A DNA stretch of 64,000 bases from Reticulitermes speratus (Eukaryota > Arthropoda > Insecta > Blattodea > Rhinotermitidae): NCBI GenBank assembly GCA_021186555.1, contig JAJKFL010000014.1, positions 31,202,033 to 31,266,032 on the forward strand. The letters run 5' to 3'. Below the pieces are notes generated by a model. That model did not search any database, was not told the origin of the DNA, and saw only the letters and a program-made list of their open reading frames with translations. The translations under genes and the position numbers were made by a program. Shown piece by piece: positions 11,191 through 23,500 of the stretch. Positions within the stretch are counted from its first letter, which is position 1. Each line of letters begins with the position of its first letter.

Positions 11191-11720
11191 ATAAATAAGC
11201 AATGAAGTTCCTATGCCACGTGCAACTTAACAGCTGAAGGTTTAATAATAATATTAACAGCACTACAGGTGAGGTTTCCCGGCTTTTGGGATATGAGACC
11301 ACATCAATGGGTTCCTGACATTTCGCACAGAACATGGCTGACTCAGCAGGCCAACTACCACCCACACTATCGACTGTCAGTAATCAGTTATATGATAGAG
11401 AAACAATCATCACACTTGCTCTGTTTAGCGATGAAACTTCTTTATATACAGTAATAAAAACTTAATATTAACTGTTATACACTTAAATAAAATGTGTGGA
11501 TCCTAATTCACAGCAAGCTGGAATAATGGAGATAGACATGCAGCCTGCCCTCATGCAAAACAGTCTGCAAAGAGATGAATGATATGGGCCAAATTTACTT
11601 AGGACCCAGTACAATACAATACAAATATGAAGTACATGGTTTGTACAGACATTTATAAGCCATCTTGTAACAATATCACATTATACAGACCAAAGGCATA
11701 GCAAGGTATATGTGTCAAGA
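11190..11720. other. Unclassified repeat-like sequence
   Basis: The plus strand carries GGTTTCCCGGCTTTTGGGAT and TGGGTTCCTGACATTTCGC phrases that look like a transposon-derived dispersed repeat. I cannot assign a family. No exon was seen. Confidence 0.3.
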
Positions 11721-12860
11721 ATTACTTCATAATATGTGCACTACTTATGAGCTTTCACTAGGAAAAAATTTCTTCTGCAGGGTAAGTGAGCTATAAGATA
11801 ATTTAATGTTGGCTTAAATTCTTTTACATCACAGTTTAATATTTTAGTGTTCGGTTGAACAGCATTGTATACTTGCTTCCTCAACAGTCCACACCTTTCT
11901 GATAACTAGTGAGGTTAGCATTTGGCACATAGAGGTTAAGTTTATGTCTCATATTTATACCTTGTATTTCTGAATCTGTTTGAAATGTTTCCACATTGAC
12001 GAAAAAGCAAGACAGTAATGAGAAAAAGTATTCACTGGCAAAGGATAACACATAAAATTTCTTAAATAATTCCTCACAAGGACTTCCTTTCTTGATACCT
12101 GCCAAAAACTAATAATTTTCATTTGGGTGGTGAATATACTTTTCCTCTCTATTAAATTTCCCCAGAATGAACTCCATAAGACATGATGGAATGAATGTAT
12201 GCAAACTAAACTAATTTCAAACCATCTTCTTATGATTGGTGTGAATGCCCTCATGGCAAAACATGGTGTACTAATTTTGGGGATAATATATTCAGTATTT
12301 TTTTTCCCCCAGTTTCAGTTATTACCAATTTGCAGGCCAAGGAACTTTAGCTGTAACTGCAACTTTGATTGTTTTATTATTATAATTTATATGTCTTCCA
12401 ATTAATACATGTTTTATTGTTTGGACCAATTTAATGCAGTTTGTTTTGTCCAAATTTAATGTAAGTTTATTTGCTTTAAACCATTCGTTGAACTTGGCAA
12501 AGGCATCAGTAATGCAATTTCGAAAGTGATGTTTTTCACAGTCATAATAATGATGCTAGTATCATCAGCAAAGACTGCAAATTGACAGTGCGGGGCAGAT
12601 CATTACACGAGAAAAAACAGTGGACCATGTACGGAACCCTGACAAACTCCATGCTTTACAACACCCCAGTCTGAGTAGGCGTTACAGTCTGAATTGGAGA
12701 TTTCAAATCTACTCTATATATTTTATCATTATAATATGATTCAAACCACTATTCAGATTTGTGCTGAATTACACAAACATTTATTTTTGATAGTAATATA
12801 GATTAACATAGTCAAAAGCTTGGGCAAGGTAAAAGAATAACCCACCAGTGTGGGTTATTT
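11720..12860 (-). mobile_element. Jockey/CR1-like LINE, 3' part of reverse transcriptase ORF
   Basis: The minus strand contains the catalytic FADDTSIII segment (around 12540), then a segment near 12130-12060 reading AGIKKGSPCEELFKKFYVLS, then KLNLYVPNANLTSYQKGV near 11890-11950. These are successive landmarks of the C-terminal half of a Jockey/CR1-type reverse transcriptase. Frames are interrupted by stops and small indels, and the 5' portion is missing, as expected of a dead-on-arrival copy. Confidence 0.75.
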
Positions 12861-12864
12861 TTAT

Positions 12865-14030
12865 TTATGACAAAGCAGAGGTCAGAAAATAAGTGCCACA
12901 CTTTGCCTCCTAACATATATATTTTCTGGACCTCCTCTGTAAATACTGAAGTGACTAAGAATGACAAAAGTATATATTCTGCACTGTTTCAATAACAATT
13001 AAAACGCATCTTTTCAGTCTCTGCATTACTTCCAAATTCAGACTACACTTCCCCTCACATATTCTACACTTTCACGGTTCTAATGTATTCTACATGACCC
13101 TGAACCCTTCTATTCCTATCTCAATCTTAGGAGAATCATCAGTGTCAATTTTTATGAAGACCGATATGAATGTTTACCAACCAAGGCTTGATTCATCATC
13201 AGTACCCCTGTGAAATGCTGAAATCTTGTAATATTGTAACCTACAATTGCCACTTACTCTTACGTTATGCTACTTAAGTATTTTTGGATTGTCATTCACA
13301 TACGCATAAAGTATATTTTACAAAAATATCCAACAGGAGCCAAATACGGCTGCAGAGACACTTATAAAACAGAAAACTTCTTCAGGGCTTGTAGGCTGCC
13401 TTTAAATCTAAAAGAAAACATTGCCGACAAAACGAACTCGTGGGCGAGTGATTAAAGATTAGTGCAGTATTAACAGTAATACTAGGTATGTATGAAACAA
13501 AAGCACGGAAGATGTTGTAAAAACACCGAAACGCGTATGCCTACACCAACAATGTCAATAAACGCAGCTGATCACCAGAACACAACTTAACAAGTCACAC
13601 GGTGTGTACAACATGAAACTGAAATCTACCTTCTTAACATGTTACAGGTAGAGCAATATTCAACCGCATTTTACAGACTAAATTAAGTCACTAAACATAA
13701 ATTGGCAAGGCAACTACCTTTCCTATTTCTTCGAATATTGTGAATTCGGTAACGTTTGATGTTAGTATTAAGACCAAGATCACTATCTCACTGCTAACTT
13801 CTCGCGCCAAGACTTTATGATCACAGACAAAAAAAAAGAACAGGCCATGGATTAGAGGTTCATGAACACAGATTACTAGAATGGACCTGCACCTTAATTC
13901 CCCCACATGCATTTATAATCTGTGTCCACTTGCCTGTATGGCTTATACTGTGCTTTATGGCGTGCACAGAGACGACGTTGCTGTTGTTTTATAATTCTGT
14001 CCGCGATGAATAATACAGCCCTTACGGCTA
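12865..14030. other. Possible upstream region of the SANTA gene, otherwise unassigned
   Basis: No repeat family recognised. On the minus strand this is where a 5' UTR exon and promoter for the gene starting at 10710 could lie. I could not fix an exon. A short GTTTCATAC/ACGCGTTTCGGTGTTTT phrase near 13500 may again be repeat-derived. Confidence 0.25.
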
Positions 14031-14034
14031 GCTA

Positions 14035-14200
14035 CTAACTAACTCCATGGAGCAGAGTCCTTCTTGAGAAGCTAACAGGTCGTCAGCTAGTCCAGAAATT
14101 CCCCGCGTTTTACGGAACCCGAAGGTTCATTACCGCACTCACAAGAACCCGCCACCTGTCCCTATCCTGAGCCATATCAATCCAGTCCATGCCCCCATGT
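14035..14200 (-). mobile_element. RTE-clade LINE, short 3' tail
   Basis: Nearly the same sequence as 2690-2850, including the GGAACCCGAAGGTTCATTAC block and the CCATGGAGTTAGTT end. It is truncated to about 165 bp. Confidence 0.65.
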
Positions 14201-14294
14201 CCATGTTCCTTGTCCATTGCTTAAGTTGTACCAAAGAATCAGTCCAGGTCCGAGGCTTTGTGATATGTTTCGTAGCATGGTAATTTTTTACGGT

Positions 14295-14500
14295 GAGGAG
14301 TGTTAGCACCTCGCCCAACCCCCAAGCTGGAGGGCCACCCCTTGTCGGCTGTCCGCGACTGCTTATCCAATGTCTTCGCAGCTACCCTCCATATCCGGAG
14401 ATCGTTCCTCCATCCGCAACGCGAGGACGCGCCATGCCGTGGTGACAGGGACCCACTTATCAAGGCGGCTAGCTACTACCTCCACAATTTAGTACAAACC
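14295..14500 (-). repeat. Dispersed GC-rich repeat (SLGVGRGAN-type)
   Basis: In the minus frame the sequence reads SRTADKGWPSSLGVGRGAN. From memory this phrase is frequent in translated insect repeats, so I mark it as a dispersed repeat rather than a gene. Only one copy is present here. Confidence 0.35.
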
Positions 14501-14504
14501 CCAG

Positions 14505-15590
14505 TGCCTCTCTCAACAACACTCTTCTCTGACCAAATGAGTGAATCATTGGAGATCCTGTGAATTAAACACGTCAGGACAGGCTGCAGTAGCTGGCTCT
14601 TGCTAGAATAGGCCTAATAATGAAGTTCAGAGTTCCACAGAAGGAAACATCTTGACCAACTAAGCGACTATCAACTCATCAAGAAGGATTCGGTTTCCGT
14701 ATGTGAGTGTTAAATTCGACTTTTTAAACCAGAGTTATTTTTAGGAGCCGAGTGGACATGGACAAGCAGTTGGTTGTCTGTGCATACAGTACCGAAATTG
14801 TTCTTAAGAAACTCTTTCTTGTACTCTTTATGACTCTGTTGCGCTTCAATGTTGTTTAGAGTGAGTGATTGAGTTATATCAGTATTAGTTTGACAGTACT
14901 TCAAGTTTCGTATTCGTGATTAATTGCATGTAATTACGTGCGTAACCCAGCGGCGAATCGTGTTCCGGACGTCAGGTTGTGTGGAAGGGTACAGAATGCC
15001 TTTCTTTTACCCCTCCCGCCCCTCTCCATGGAATTACAATTATCCAGCATTGTCCTAGGTATCAACAGCAACAATGTAATAATAATAATAATAGAAAATA
15101 TAATCACACAAATCTTTTGTTATCCGCTAAGAGAAAAATCTAAAATTTTTACGTGACACTTTTGTTATTTGAAATGAAATTCCGCCCTCCTGTTATCATT
15201 GTCCATATCCTTTACATGATGTAAAGATGAGCACGGTCGTCCGCCCTTTATGATCTGGAATTTTTCTCTGCTATAATTCTTCTTGAGAATGGCATTTCTA
15301 ATAAGTCATGAATCACGCTTTAATCAACTCTGCACACATCCATCATTCAGAGAAAGGGTTATTAATTTCGCGTATTTAGAAACAACAATCACTCTTCTTA
15401 TATACGCATAAGATAGACAATTTATTTAGCCTATAACGTAACATTGTGGCGCGTTCGAATCTTTTTTCTCCTTAACGCTCGTATCAGTCAAGCCATTCTT
15501 TGGTTCGGTAACTTTAGCAGCCAAACGAGTTGAATATGTCTATTAAAGGAGCTATCATGGATACACAGTAGTGTGTTTTATTTATATTAT
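14505..15590. other. Unassigned intergenic sequence
   Basis: Short AT-rich tracts, including (AAT)n near 15075, and no splice-bounded open frame. From about 15430 phrases such as AACGTAACATTGTGGCGCGTT recur at 16377, so part may belong to the composite repeat that follows. Confidence 0.3.
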
Positions 15591-16800
15591 TATTATGTAA
15601 TTATAATCAAATATGCACAATAAGTATTGCATATTATGAGTGCATGTATTTTTGCCTTAATTATCCATCAAGCAAAATGCATCTCTTCCTCAAAGTTTTA
15701 TCCGTTCGAAAGAAAGGAGTATTAAATATTATTAATCTATATACTTTTATCTTAATTACTGGGCATGAAAACCAAACGTTCTTTGCGCCGTATTATGTTC
15801 TATCGTCTATGGCGGGGATACTCAATTTCTCCAAGGATCTAAGAGGTACCTCAAAATTCTAGGCGCCAGAAGGGTGACAGGAAGCAATTTGCACACTGAT
15901 AACTCCAGCACACTCTTCATGTGCCCATTTCGAAAACGACATACAAAGAACCCATCTCTCACCGCAGGCGGAATTCAAGGTTTCTTGGCAGAAAATGCAT
16001 TCTGCGTCTTCCTGTACATCTGTGTTTTCACTTTTGCTTAACAGTTTACCACAGAAAAACCTGCATAAATAGAAAACAAGTGTTTGGTATGCAAGTGAAC
16101 CTTTTAATGCAGAATTTATATACAATAATATTCTAGTAAAATGAGCATCAATTATAATTATTTAATTTGTTTTATAATTATAAAACAAAATGACAAAATA
16201 ATATGTAAAATGTTTTCAGGTTTACCCTTTTAAGAGTTTTCTTGCATAATGAGCCTATTGTTTTAATTCTTCCACTTTATTTCACACTTGCTCTTTAAAT
16301 CTGGTATTAGACATCAAATAGTAGCATGAGTGTATTTTGGGGTCAGTGTAAAAACAAGTTAGGCAATGTACGTCTAACGTAACATTGTGGCGCGTTTGTG
16401 TAACCATTTTTGCGGTGACAACGCAACAATGCATTGTGTGTGTTGTTGAACTGCATGTCACTGTCAAATATATAAAAGTAGAGTTTTGCACAAAAATGCT
16501 ATTATAGCGAATTTGTCACCAGCAACAGTAGAACGTACTTAGGTCTTCATGTAAAGTGCCACATTAATTTTGTCCTATTTTAATCAAATTTGGAGTTTCT
16601 CGACAGATTTTCATAGAAGTTGTCAATACCAAATTTCATGGAAATCTGTCCAGTGGGAGCCGTGCTGATACGTGCGGAAATGACGAAGCTAATAGGCGCT
16701 TTTAGCGACAATAAGAACGTGCCTAAAAACTGAACAAACTGAAAGTGAAAATACAGTATTTGAAACCGAACACCCTATGGCAATGAATATACTCAGGCTG
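15590..16800. repeat. Composite unclassified repeat, copy 1
   Basis: The segment near 15600-15720 (ATTATCCATCAAGCAAAATGC; CTCAAAGTTTTATCC) and the segment near 16545-16760 (ATGTAAAGTGCCACATTAAT; TTTGTCCTATTTTAATCAAA) recur in the same order at 37925-38030 and 38480-38700. The family is unknown and no coding frame was recognised apart from the zinc-finger-like remnant listed separately. Confidence 0.5.
15862..16125 (-). mobile_element. Pogo/Tigger-type transposase tail with zinc-finger-like motif
   Basis: The minus frame has EDAECIFCQETLNSACGERW then VLCMSFSKWAHEECAG. The C-x2-C ... W-x-x-C ... W-A-H-x-x-C pattern is the PHD-like tail often attached to insect pogo-type DDE transposases. Catalytic parts are absent. 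A host PHD exon is the less likely alternative. Confidence 0.45.
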
Positions 16801-16857
16801 AATAACATTACATTGTACCAAACAATCTGACATAGCAGTAATGCTCTAAACTGCTAC

Positions 16858-17045
16858 TTAGAAAGTGTTAGGTTAAAATCTTGGCCGGGACACCAGCTAT
16901 CTTTAGTGAGTTTTTTTTCGTGGTTTTCCTCAGTCCTCCAGGCAAGTTAAGGACCACAAATGCTTCCTTTCGAGCCGTTTTCACTTCAGCAATCAACCTA
17001 TCATTTGACACTACATACTACTTGATACACAGCATCATTAACTAA
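16858..17045 (+). mobile_element. SINE-like repeat, family C
   Basis: AGGTTAAAATCTTGGCCGGG (B-box-like), then the TTTTTTTTCGTGGTTTTCCT block, a CTTCCTTTCGAGCC block and a CAGCATCATTAACTAAA end. It lies 360 bp upstream of the receptor gene's first exon. Confidence 0.65.
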
Positions 17046-17408
17046 ACCATGAAAGGAATTAAAGGAGATAATTACAGAGTTTGGGTCCAGGTCCTTGTTG
17101 TAATAGGTCAGTAACCATATGATGAAACCACTGTAAAGCTGACTAACAAGACTGTATCTTGTTGGTGCTGGATTTCAAACCATAGCTGGACTGACAAAAT
17201 GATTTCCCAAGAAATGTTATAAGCATAAGCCTACATGACCAGGGTTATCTTGGTAACAGGAAATCTGGACTGGAGGGACTGTCCATTGGATGCCAGAAAA
17301 TGGGGAGGAACTGAAGACATAAGATTATTCCACTATCAGCATATCCTTCTGCCCACACACAGTCTCCAGTTAAGTGCAGCTCCCTGCATCTCTGTAGTCT
17401 GAATCACA

Positions 17409-17509
17409 ATGGTCTGTCGGTTGTTTGCTCTTGTGTGCCTGATCTACATTCTTATATCACAATGCAGGGCAAACTCCCCCAAACCATGCACCAGAACTGT
17501 CAACAAGCC
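17409..17509 (+). CDS. Receptor 1 exon 1 (signal peptide)
   Basis: ATG begins MVCRLFALVCLIYILISQCR, a hydrophobic signal peptide, then ANSPKPCTRTVNK-P. The donor is AGCC|GTGAGT and two bases are left over, which exon 2 completes as a Pro codon. No TATA box stands out upstream. Confidence 0.85.
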
Positions 17510-20500
17510 GTGAGTATCATAATCACATAACTAAATAACAATAATATATTATTGTATATTCTTTTATATATTTGTATCATTTATTTAGTTGTAAGATGCC
17601 CATATTGACCAAACATGGAAAATTTCTAACAACTACATGTAATGTGTATCAAACTACTTACTGCTGAGGATCTGAAGACCTTTGAAAATGAGACCACTAC
17701 ATTGTTTCGAAACGTCTGGAACCAAATACCCTCTGACATTGCATCACATCCCAGAAGAACTGGTACCTCATCCACACTGCTGCTAAAACCTCAAAATTGT
17801 CATACAGGTAGGTCCCGTTTTACGACGGTCCATTTTACGACTATTCACATTAACGACTGTTTCAAAATATTACCTTAAAAAATTTAAAAAATTGAAAATT
17901 GTGCATTAAATGTTGAAAATATTTAATTATTTATATAAAAAATAGCAATATTAGTACGTACATACTTGGAAAATTTTTAGGAATTTTGGAACCTAGCTCA
18001 TTCAATTTTGGTCTCGTTTTATGACTTCTCAATTTACGACCCTGTTTTGCTGGAACCTAACCCTGTCGTAAAACGGGTCCTACATGTACTTAAATGTTAT
18101 TCCCAAATATAATGCACACATTTCTTTTACCTCCCAATACCATTCATTAAATTCATACAGGTAAAGGTAAAGTTGTCCCTCTGCACACCATGAAGAAATA
18201 TGGGGGGATTGGAGGTATAGATACACTCATTCTTAACTTTTGAACTACATGGAGATGGGTGATTGGCTTCATGCCCCAGCTGTTTTACCTCAGGGGAAAG
18301 AGCTCCTGATGCACATCAACTAGGAGGATGGGTGAGGCCCACAGCATAGAGTTTTATTTATTTAAATAATACTATTTTCGATGGTAGTTTGCAGTAAAAT
18401 AACTAACAATTGCAAATGCATGAATAAAATGCACAGCCATGTTTCATTTTGTATTTGGTGGGGGAAAAAAGTGTGCAAAGATGTGCAGGTAAATAACAGT
18501 TACAAGTAAGTGAGATTTGAAGTTTCCATGGAGGCCTATAAAATATAGACTATTTCAAAGGTTGCTTACACAATTATATGCTGTGAGATTTACTGTAAAT
18601 TCCAGTTCATTCAAGTAGACAAAAATGTTCTTGTTACACTATATTGAAGTTTTATATTCCCTGTTGTTGGACTGTTACATACAACTAACAGCTACTATGT
18701 TGTAAGTGTGCAGAGAGAGGCTTTATGGGCTTCTGCTTTTCCTTTTAACCCTTTTACTGTTATGGCCAGATTATTTATACAAATTCCAGAAGTCTTAAAT
18801 ATGAGTAGTGTTTCATAAATAAAAATTACTATACATGTGCATGCATAAATGTGAAATATAGGCTTGATGTTCAAACTGTGACAATCAGTTGACTATTAAC
18901 TAATATACAGAAGACGTAACATGTTTTATTTCTGTGACAGTAAAAAAATTAAGGGTTCATTTATTCTGCCTTTGCTGTATACCTGCCAAGAACTGAGAGT
19001 AACTTCACACCTTAAAAGAACTTGTGGCCACTCTTCTGTTCATAAATAGCTGTTCTTGGTTTAAAATGTAGAATTGAGAGCCTCTGTGAAGTATGACATT
19101 CTTACTTTTGTGAATAGTAAGATTACAGCCTTCCAGGATGTGAAGCAATGTAGTTTGATATGCACCAGTATTTCAGAGGAGCCTGCTGGCTCCAATATCA
19201 TGGTACTAGTGGACGCAACATGTTCCTCTGAAACATTGGTACTTATCTATCCGACTACACAGCATCACATCCCAGAACACTGTGTTACAACAATTAAAAG
19301 CGAATCCCGTGTAACTTTTTTTTATTTTTTTTATTTTTGGCATATAAAATGTTGATATGAAGCAAACTGAATTTCCTTTTTCTACAATTAACACAAGTTC
19401 TAAACATAAATCTGTTTTGTAATGCCTAAATTTGCGTCTGTTACCTTAAGTAATCCATTGTTTCACTCACAAGCATATGAAGATTTTGTACTGTGAATTA
19501 AAATATCTGAAACTCATACTGTCCAACTTTTTATTGGTGTTTTTGAAAGACTGCCCAATTAATGAGTTTTAAATCAAGTCATATACCACAGTTACTTTTG
19601 ACTGTATGTTTATAAACCCAAATGAGACTTAAGTGTATAGGAAGGAAATTAAAGTAATGTAATCAAAAATTTGATAGCATTAGTCGGTTCACATGAAGTA
19701 AACTGGCTGTAATACCATACATAGTAGTCAGCTAGTAGAAACACAGTGTGTTATAGGGAACATATTTCACATTAAGCTGCAAGAGGCTATCAAGATTGTT
19801 TTGCATACCTTACATACTGCCAGTTTATTTTGGCATGACACCAAGTCTTTGGAGAGGATCCAAAAATGAAATAAAAAACAAAGATAATTAGTTTTTGTGT
19901 GGCTTCACTACTGGACATTATTTGCAAGGTTTAGAAGTGTAATAATGCAATACTATGACAAAGACAAAAAATCACCAATTTTTAATTCATTTTTGCTCAT
20001 ATAATAGGATGTAGTAAAATTTTCTGTACAGGTAGCCCTCGATTTACGCCGGGGATGCGTTCCTGAACGAACCGGCGTAATCGGAATCGGCGTAAATTGA
20101 AACGATTTTATAATGTAAATCAATGGGAAGTCAATGACATGCGTTCCCGGCACCAAAATATTGACGAGTAATATAATGGCATTGCATTTAAAGCTCTGAA
20201 ATAACGTAAATATAATAAAGGAAATTTAAAAAATATATATTTTGTACACTTACAACCGGCAATGGCGTAATGAAGCAGCGTTAGTTCTCTGACGAAGTCC
20301 CTGATTGAGGATCGTCACGTTTTTTAAAGAAAGCATGCAGTGTGGACTGTCGTGATTTCTTCTTTCTTTCTATAAAAATTTCATGATAAGGCTTCATTGA
20401 TGCTATAACCCTCCTCTTCGCTGTAGCACTCCGCTCCCAGTCGTGGTCAATCTCGCAGAGCTCATCAGTGAGTTTATCTGTTTCTGAGAGGATGCTCTGG

Positions 20501-23500
20501 AGATCGCTTGTCTTCATTTCACGTAGAGGAAGTTCTTCTTCCTCTCTTTCCTCTTCTTCCTTTTGGCCCAGTTGTGCGGCCAATTCTTCTAAGTCTTCAT
20601 TGGAAAGAGGATGCCCATGGCTTTCCAAAAGTTCTGTTACATCTTCATCTGTCACTTCGTCTAAGCCCACCTCGTGCTAGTCTTCTTACGTCATCTATGA
20701 CGTTCTCCACTGGTTGGAATCATGCGAAGAAAACAAATTCTGACAGAAGTTTGCCCCACACTCCATTCAAACAATTCACTGATACTTCCTCCCAGGATGC
20801 GTTGATGTTATTAATGCCCCTCAAAATGTCGAATGAGCGCCAATAATTCTTTACAGTTTTGTCTGAACTTTCCAAAACTCTCAGCACTTCTTTGAAGGTG
20901 TTTCGGAGATAATAGGCTTTAAAGGTCGCTATTACACCTTGGACCATTGGTTGCAAAACTGACATGGTGTTAGGAGGCAGGAAAACGACTTTGACATCCA
21001 GAGGTGTTCTGACTTCTGTTAGGTTTGTCGGATGGCCAGGGGCATTGTCCAAGAGAAGAAGGGCTTTGGTTGGCAAGACATTCTCATGACAAAAACGGAG
21101 CACAGGTAAGACGCCGACCTATAGAAAATCGCGTAATAAAAATAACCCCGGGACCTCCGCAGAATTAAATTTGTCCTTTGATAGGTTAAAGCACCGGGAA
21201 TGAAATCGCATAACAGCAAACTCGCATATGCAAAAGTTTACATTTTACCAGCAGCTTTTACCGATTAATCGATCTCATTCGAGCAAATTCGCGTTAACGA
21301 AACATACGTAATTGCAGATTTTTTAATAATTATTTATAATTTTTATTCAAAATCAGCTATGTAAGAATTACGATTTAGTATAAGAAGCAGTACGATAAAA
21401 CTTGTAAAACGTTATAAATAATAGTAAAATATATTTTTTTCACTTTTTGACCTCCTGGTTTCAAAATCGGCTTTATTCTGAATCGGCGCAAATTGGACCG
21501 GCGCAAATCGAGGGCTACCTGTACTAAGAATACTAAAACATATTATGTAAATGATATTTAGTCATTTAAAGCCCAGTAGTAACTATACTTGCCAACAGCT
21601 GTAACGTTTATAACTTTGTACTTCGCATGCAAAATTTTATGTGTTTCATAAGATTTTCAAAATCAGTAATGAGTATTTTCCTCAACAGTAGTAGGTATGT
21701 AATTGGTGTTTGTATGGTGATGGAGTTTGTGAGGTATGAATGGAACTCTCTAAACGTAAGTCAGATGATTTTTAGTATTAAAAGCGGCTATTGCAATGGC
21801 CTGGGTTCAATTTTGGCCAGTTTGTGTGGGATTTGTGATCAATAAATGGGCACTGAGACAGGTTGTTCACCCAGTATTTCGGTTTTCCAGTGTCACTATT
21901 ATTCCATAAATGCTTCATACTCATCTTCATCTTAAAGCTACTCTTAACAGAAGGACAGACAGACGAAGCCTGGGGAGCTCTTTTGGAAATCAGGGAGCAT
22001 CAAGAAAGGAAAGCACTTACATTGTTTTTCCAGTTTTCACACGGTTAAATAAACTCTGATTAGGACTCTATTAGATAATATATTGTTTGAAAACTACAAG
22101 AGCTTAATTTAATGGTATTTCCATGATAGATAACTTAATAGAATTCATCCCATTGTGTCATCAGAAAATATTCAAACTAATATTAAATAGTCAGTATAAC
22201 ACAACTGTATTTTTATTTAAAAGCTTTAAAAAACACAGTTGTGCTGGACTGAATAATATTGTTTTGAACATACTAGGTACATGGGCACAGAAATAAAGCA
22301 GTATCCCCCTCTTTGAGAATCTTGAACACTGAGATTTTTACCAACACAGGCACACAGTAACATAAATAAAGCACTGCCCTGCCTCTTTGAGAATGCTGAA
22401 CACACAGGTACACAGTCACAGCAATAAAGTGGTACCCTGTCTCTTTGAGAATGCTGAATACATAGGTAGACAGTCACAGCAATAAAGTGGTACCTGCCTC
22501 TTTGAGAATGCTGAATACATAGGTAGACAGTCACAGCAATAAAGTGGTACCCTGCCTCTTTGAGAATGCTGAACACACATGTAGACAGTCACAGAAATAA
22601 AGTGGTACCCTGCCTCTTTGTGAATGCTGAATACACAGGTAGACAGTCACAGAAATAAAGTGGTGCCCTGCATCTTTGAGAATGCTGAACACACAGGTGT
22701 GCAGTAACAGAAATAAAGTGGTACCCTGCCTCTTTGAGAATACTGAATACACAGGTAGACAGCCACAGAAATAAAGTGATACCCTGCCTCTTTGAGAATG
22801 CTGAACACACATGTAGACAGTCACAAAAATAAAGTGGTACCCTGCCTCTTTGAGAATGCAGAACACACATGTAGACAGTAACAGAAATAAAGCAGTACCC
22901 TGCCTCTTTGAGAATGCTGAATACACAGGTGTGCAGTAACAGAAATAAAGTGGTACCCTGCCTCTTTGAGAATGCTGAACACACAGGTAGACAGCCACAG
23001 AAATAAAGTGGTACCCTGCCTCTTTGAGAATGCTGAATACAGAGGTGTGCATTAACAGAAATAAAGTGGTACCCTGCCTCTTTGAGAATGCTGAACACAC
23101 AGGTAGACAGCCACAGAAATAAAGTGGTACCCCGCCTCTTTGAGAATGCTAAACACACAGGTACACAGTAACAGAAATAAAGCATTACCCTGCCCCTTTG
23201 AGAATGCTAAACACACAGGTACACAGTAACAACAATAAAGCAGTACCCTCCCTCTGTGAGAATACTGAAAACACAGGTACACAGGTACAGAGTCACAGAA
23301 ATAAAGCGGCAATCTGCCTCTTTGAGAATGCTGAACACAGATTTTTACCATCACAGGTACACAGTAATAGAAATAAGGCAGTACCCTGCCTCTTTGAGAA
23401 TGCTGAACACCCAGATTATTACCATTACAAAAACCATAGAGCAGGTAAGTTCCATACCACTCAAGTTCTCTCAGAAGTGCATTCAAATCTTATGTGTAGT

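Noticed and set aside
22226-23486. Four overlapping minus-strand open frames of 116-198 codons with repeated FSKRQGTTLF-like text
   Set aside because: They are produced by the 58-bp minisatellite. The unit is not a multiple of three and simply lacks stops on that strand in all frames.
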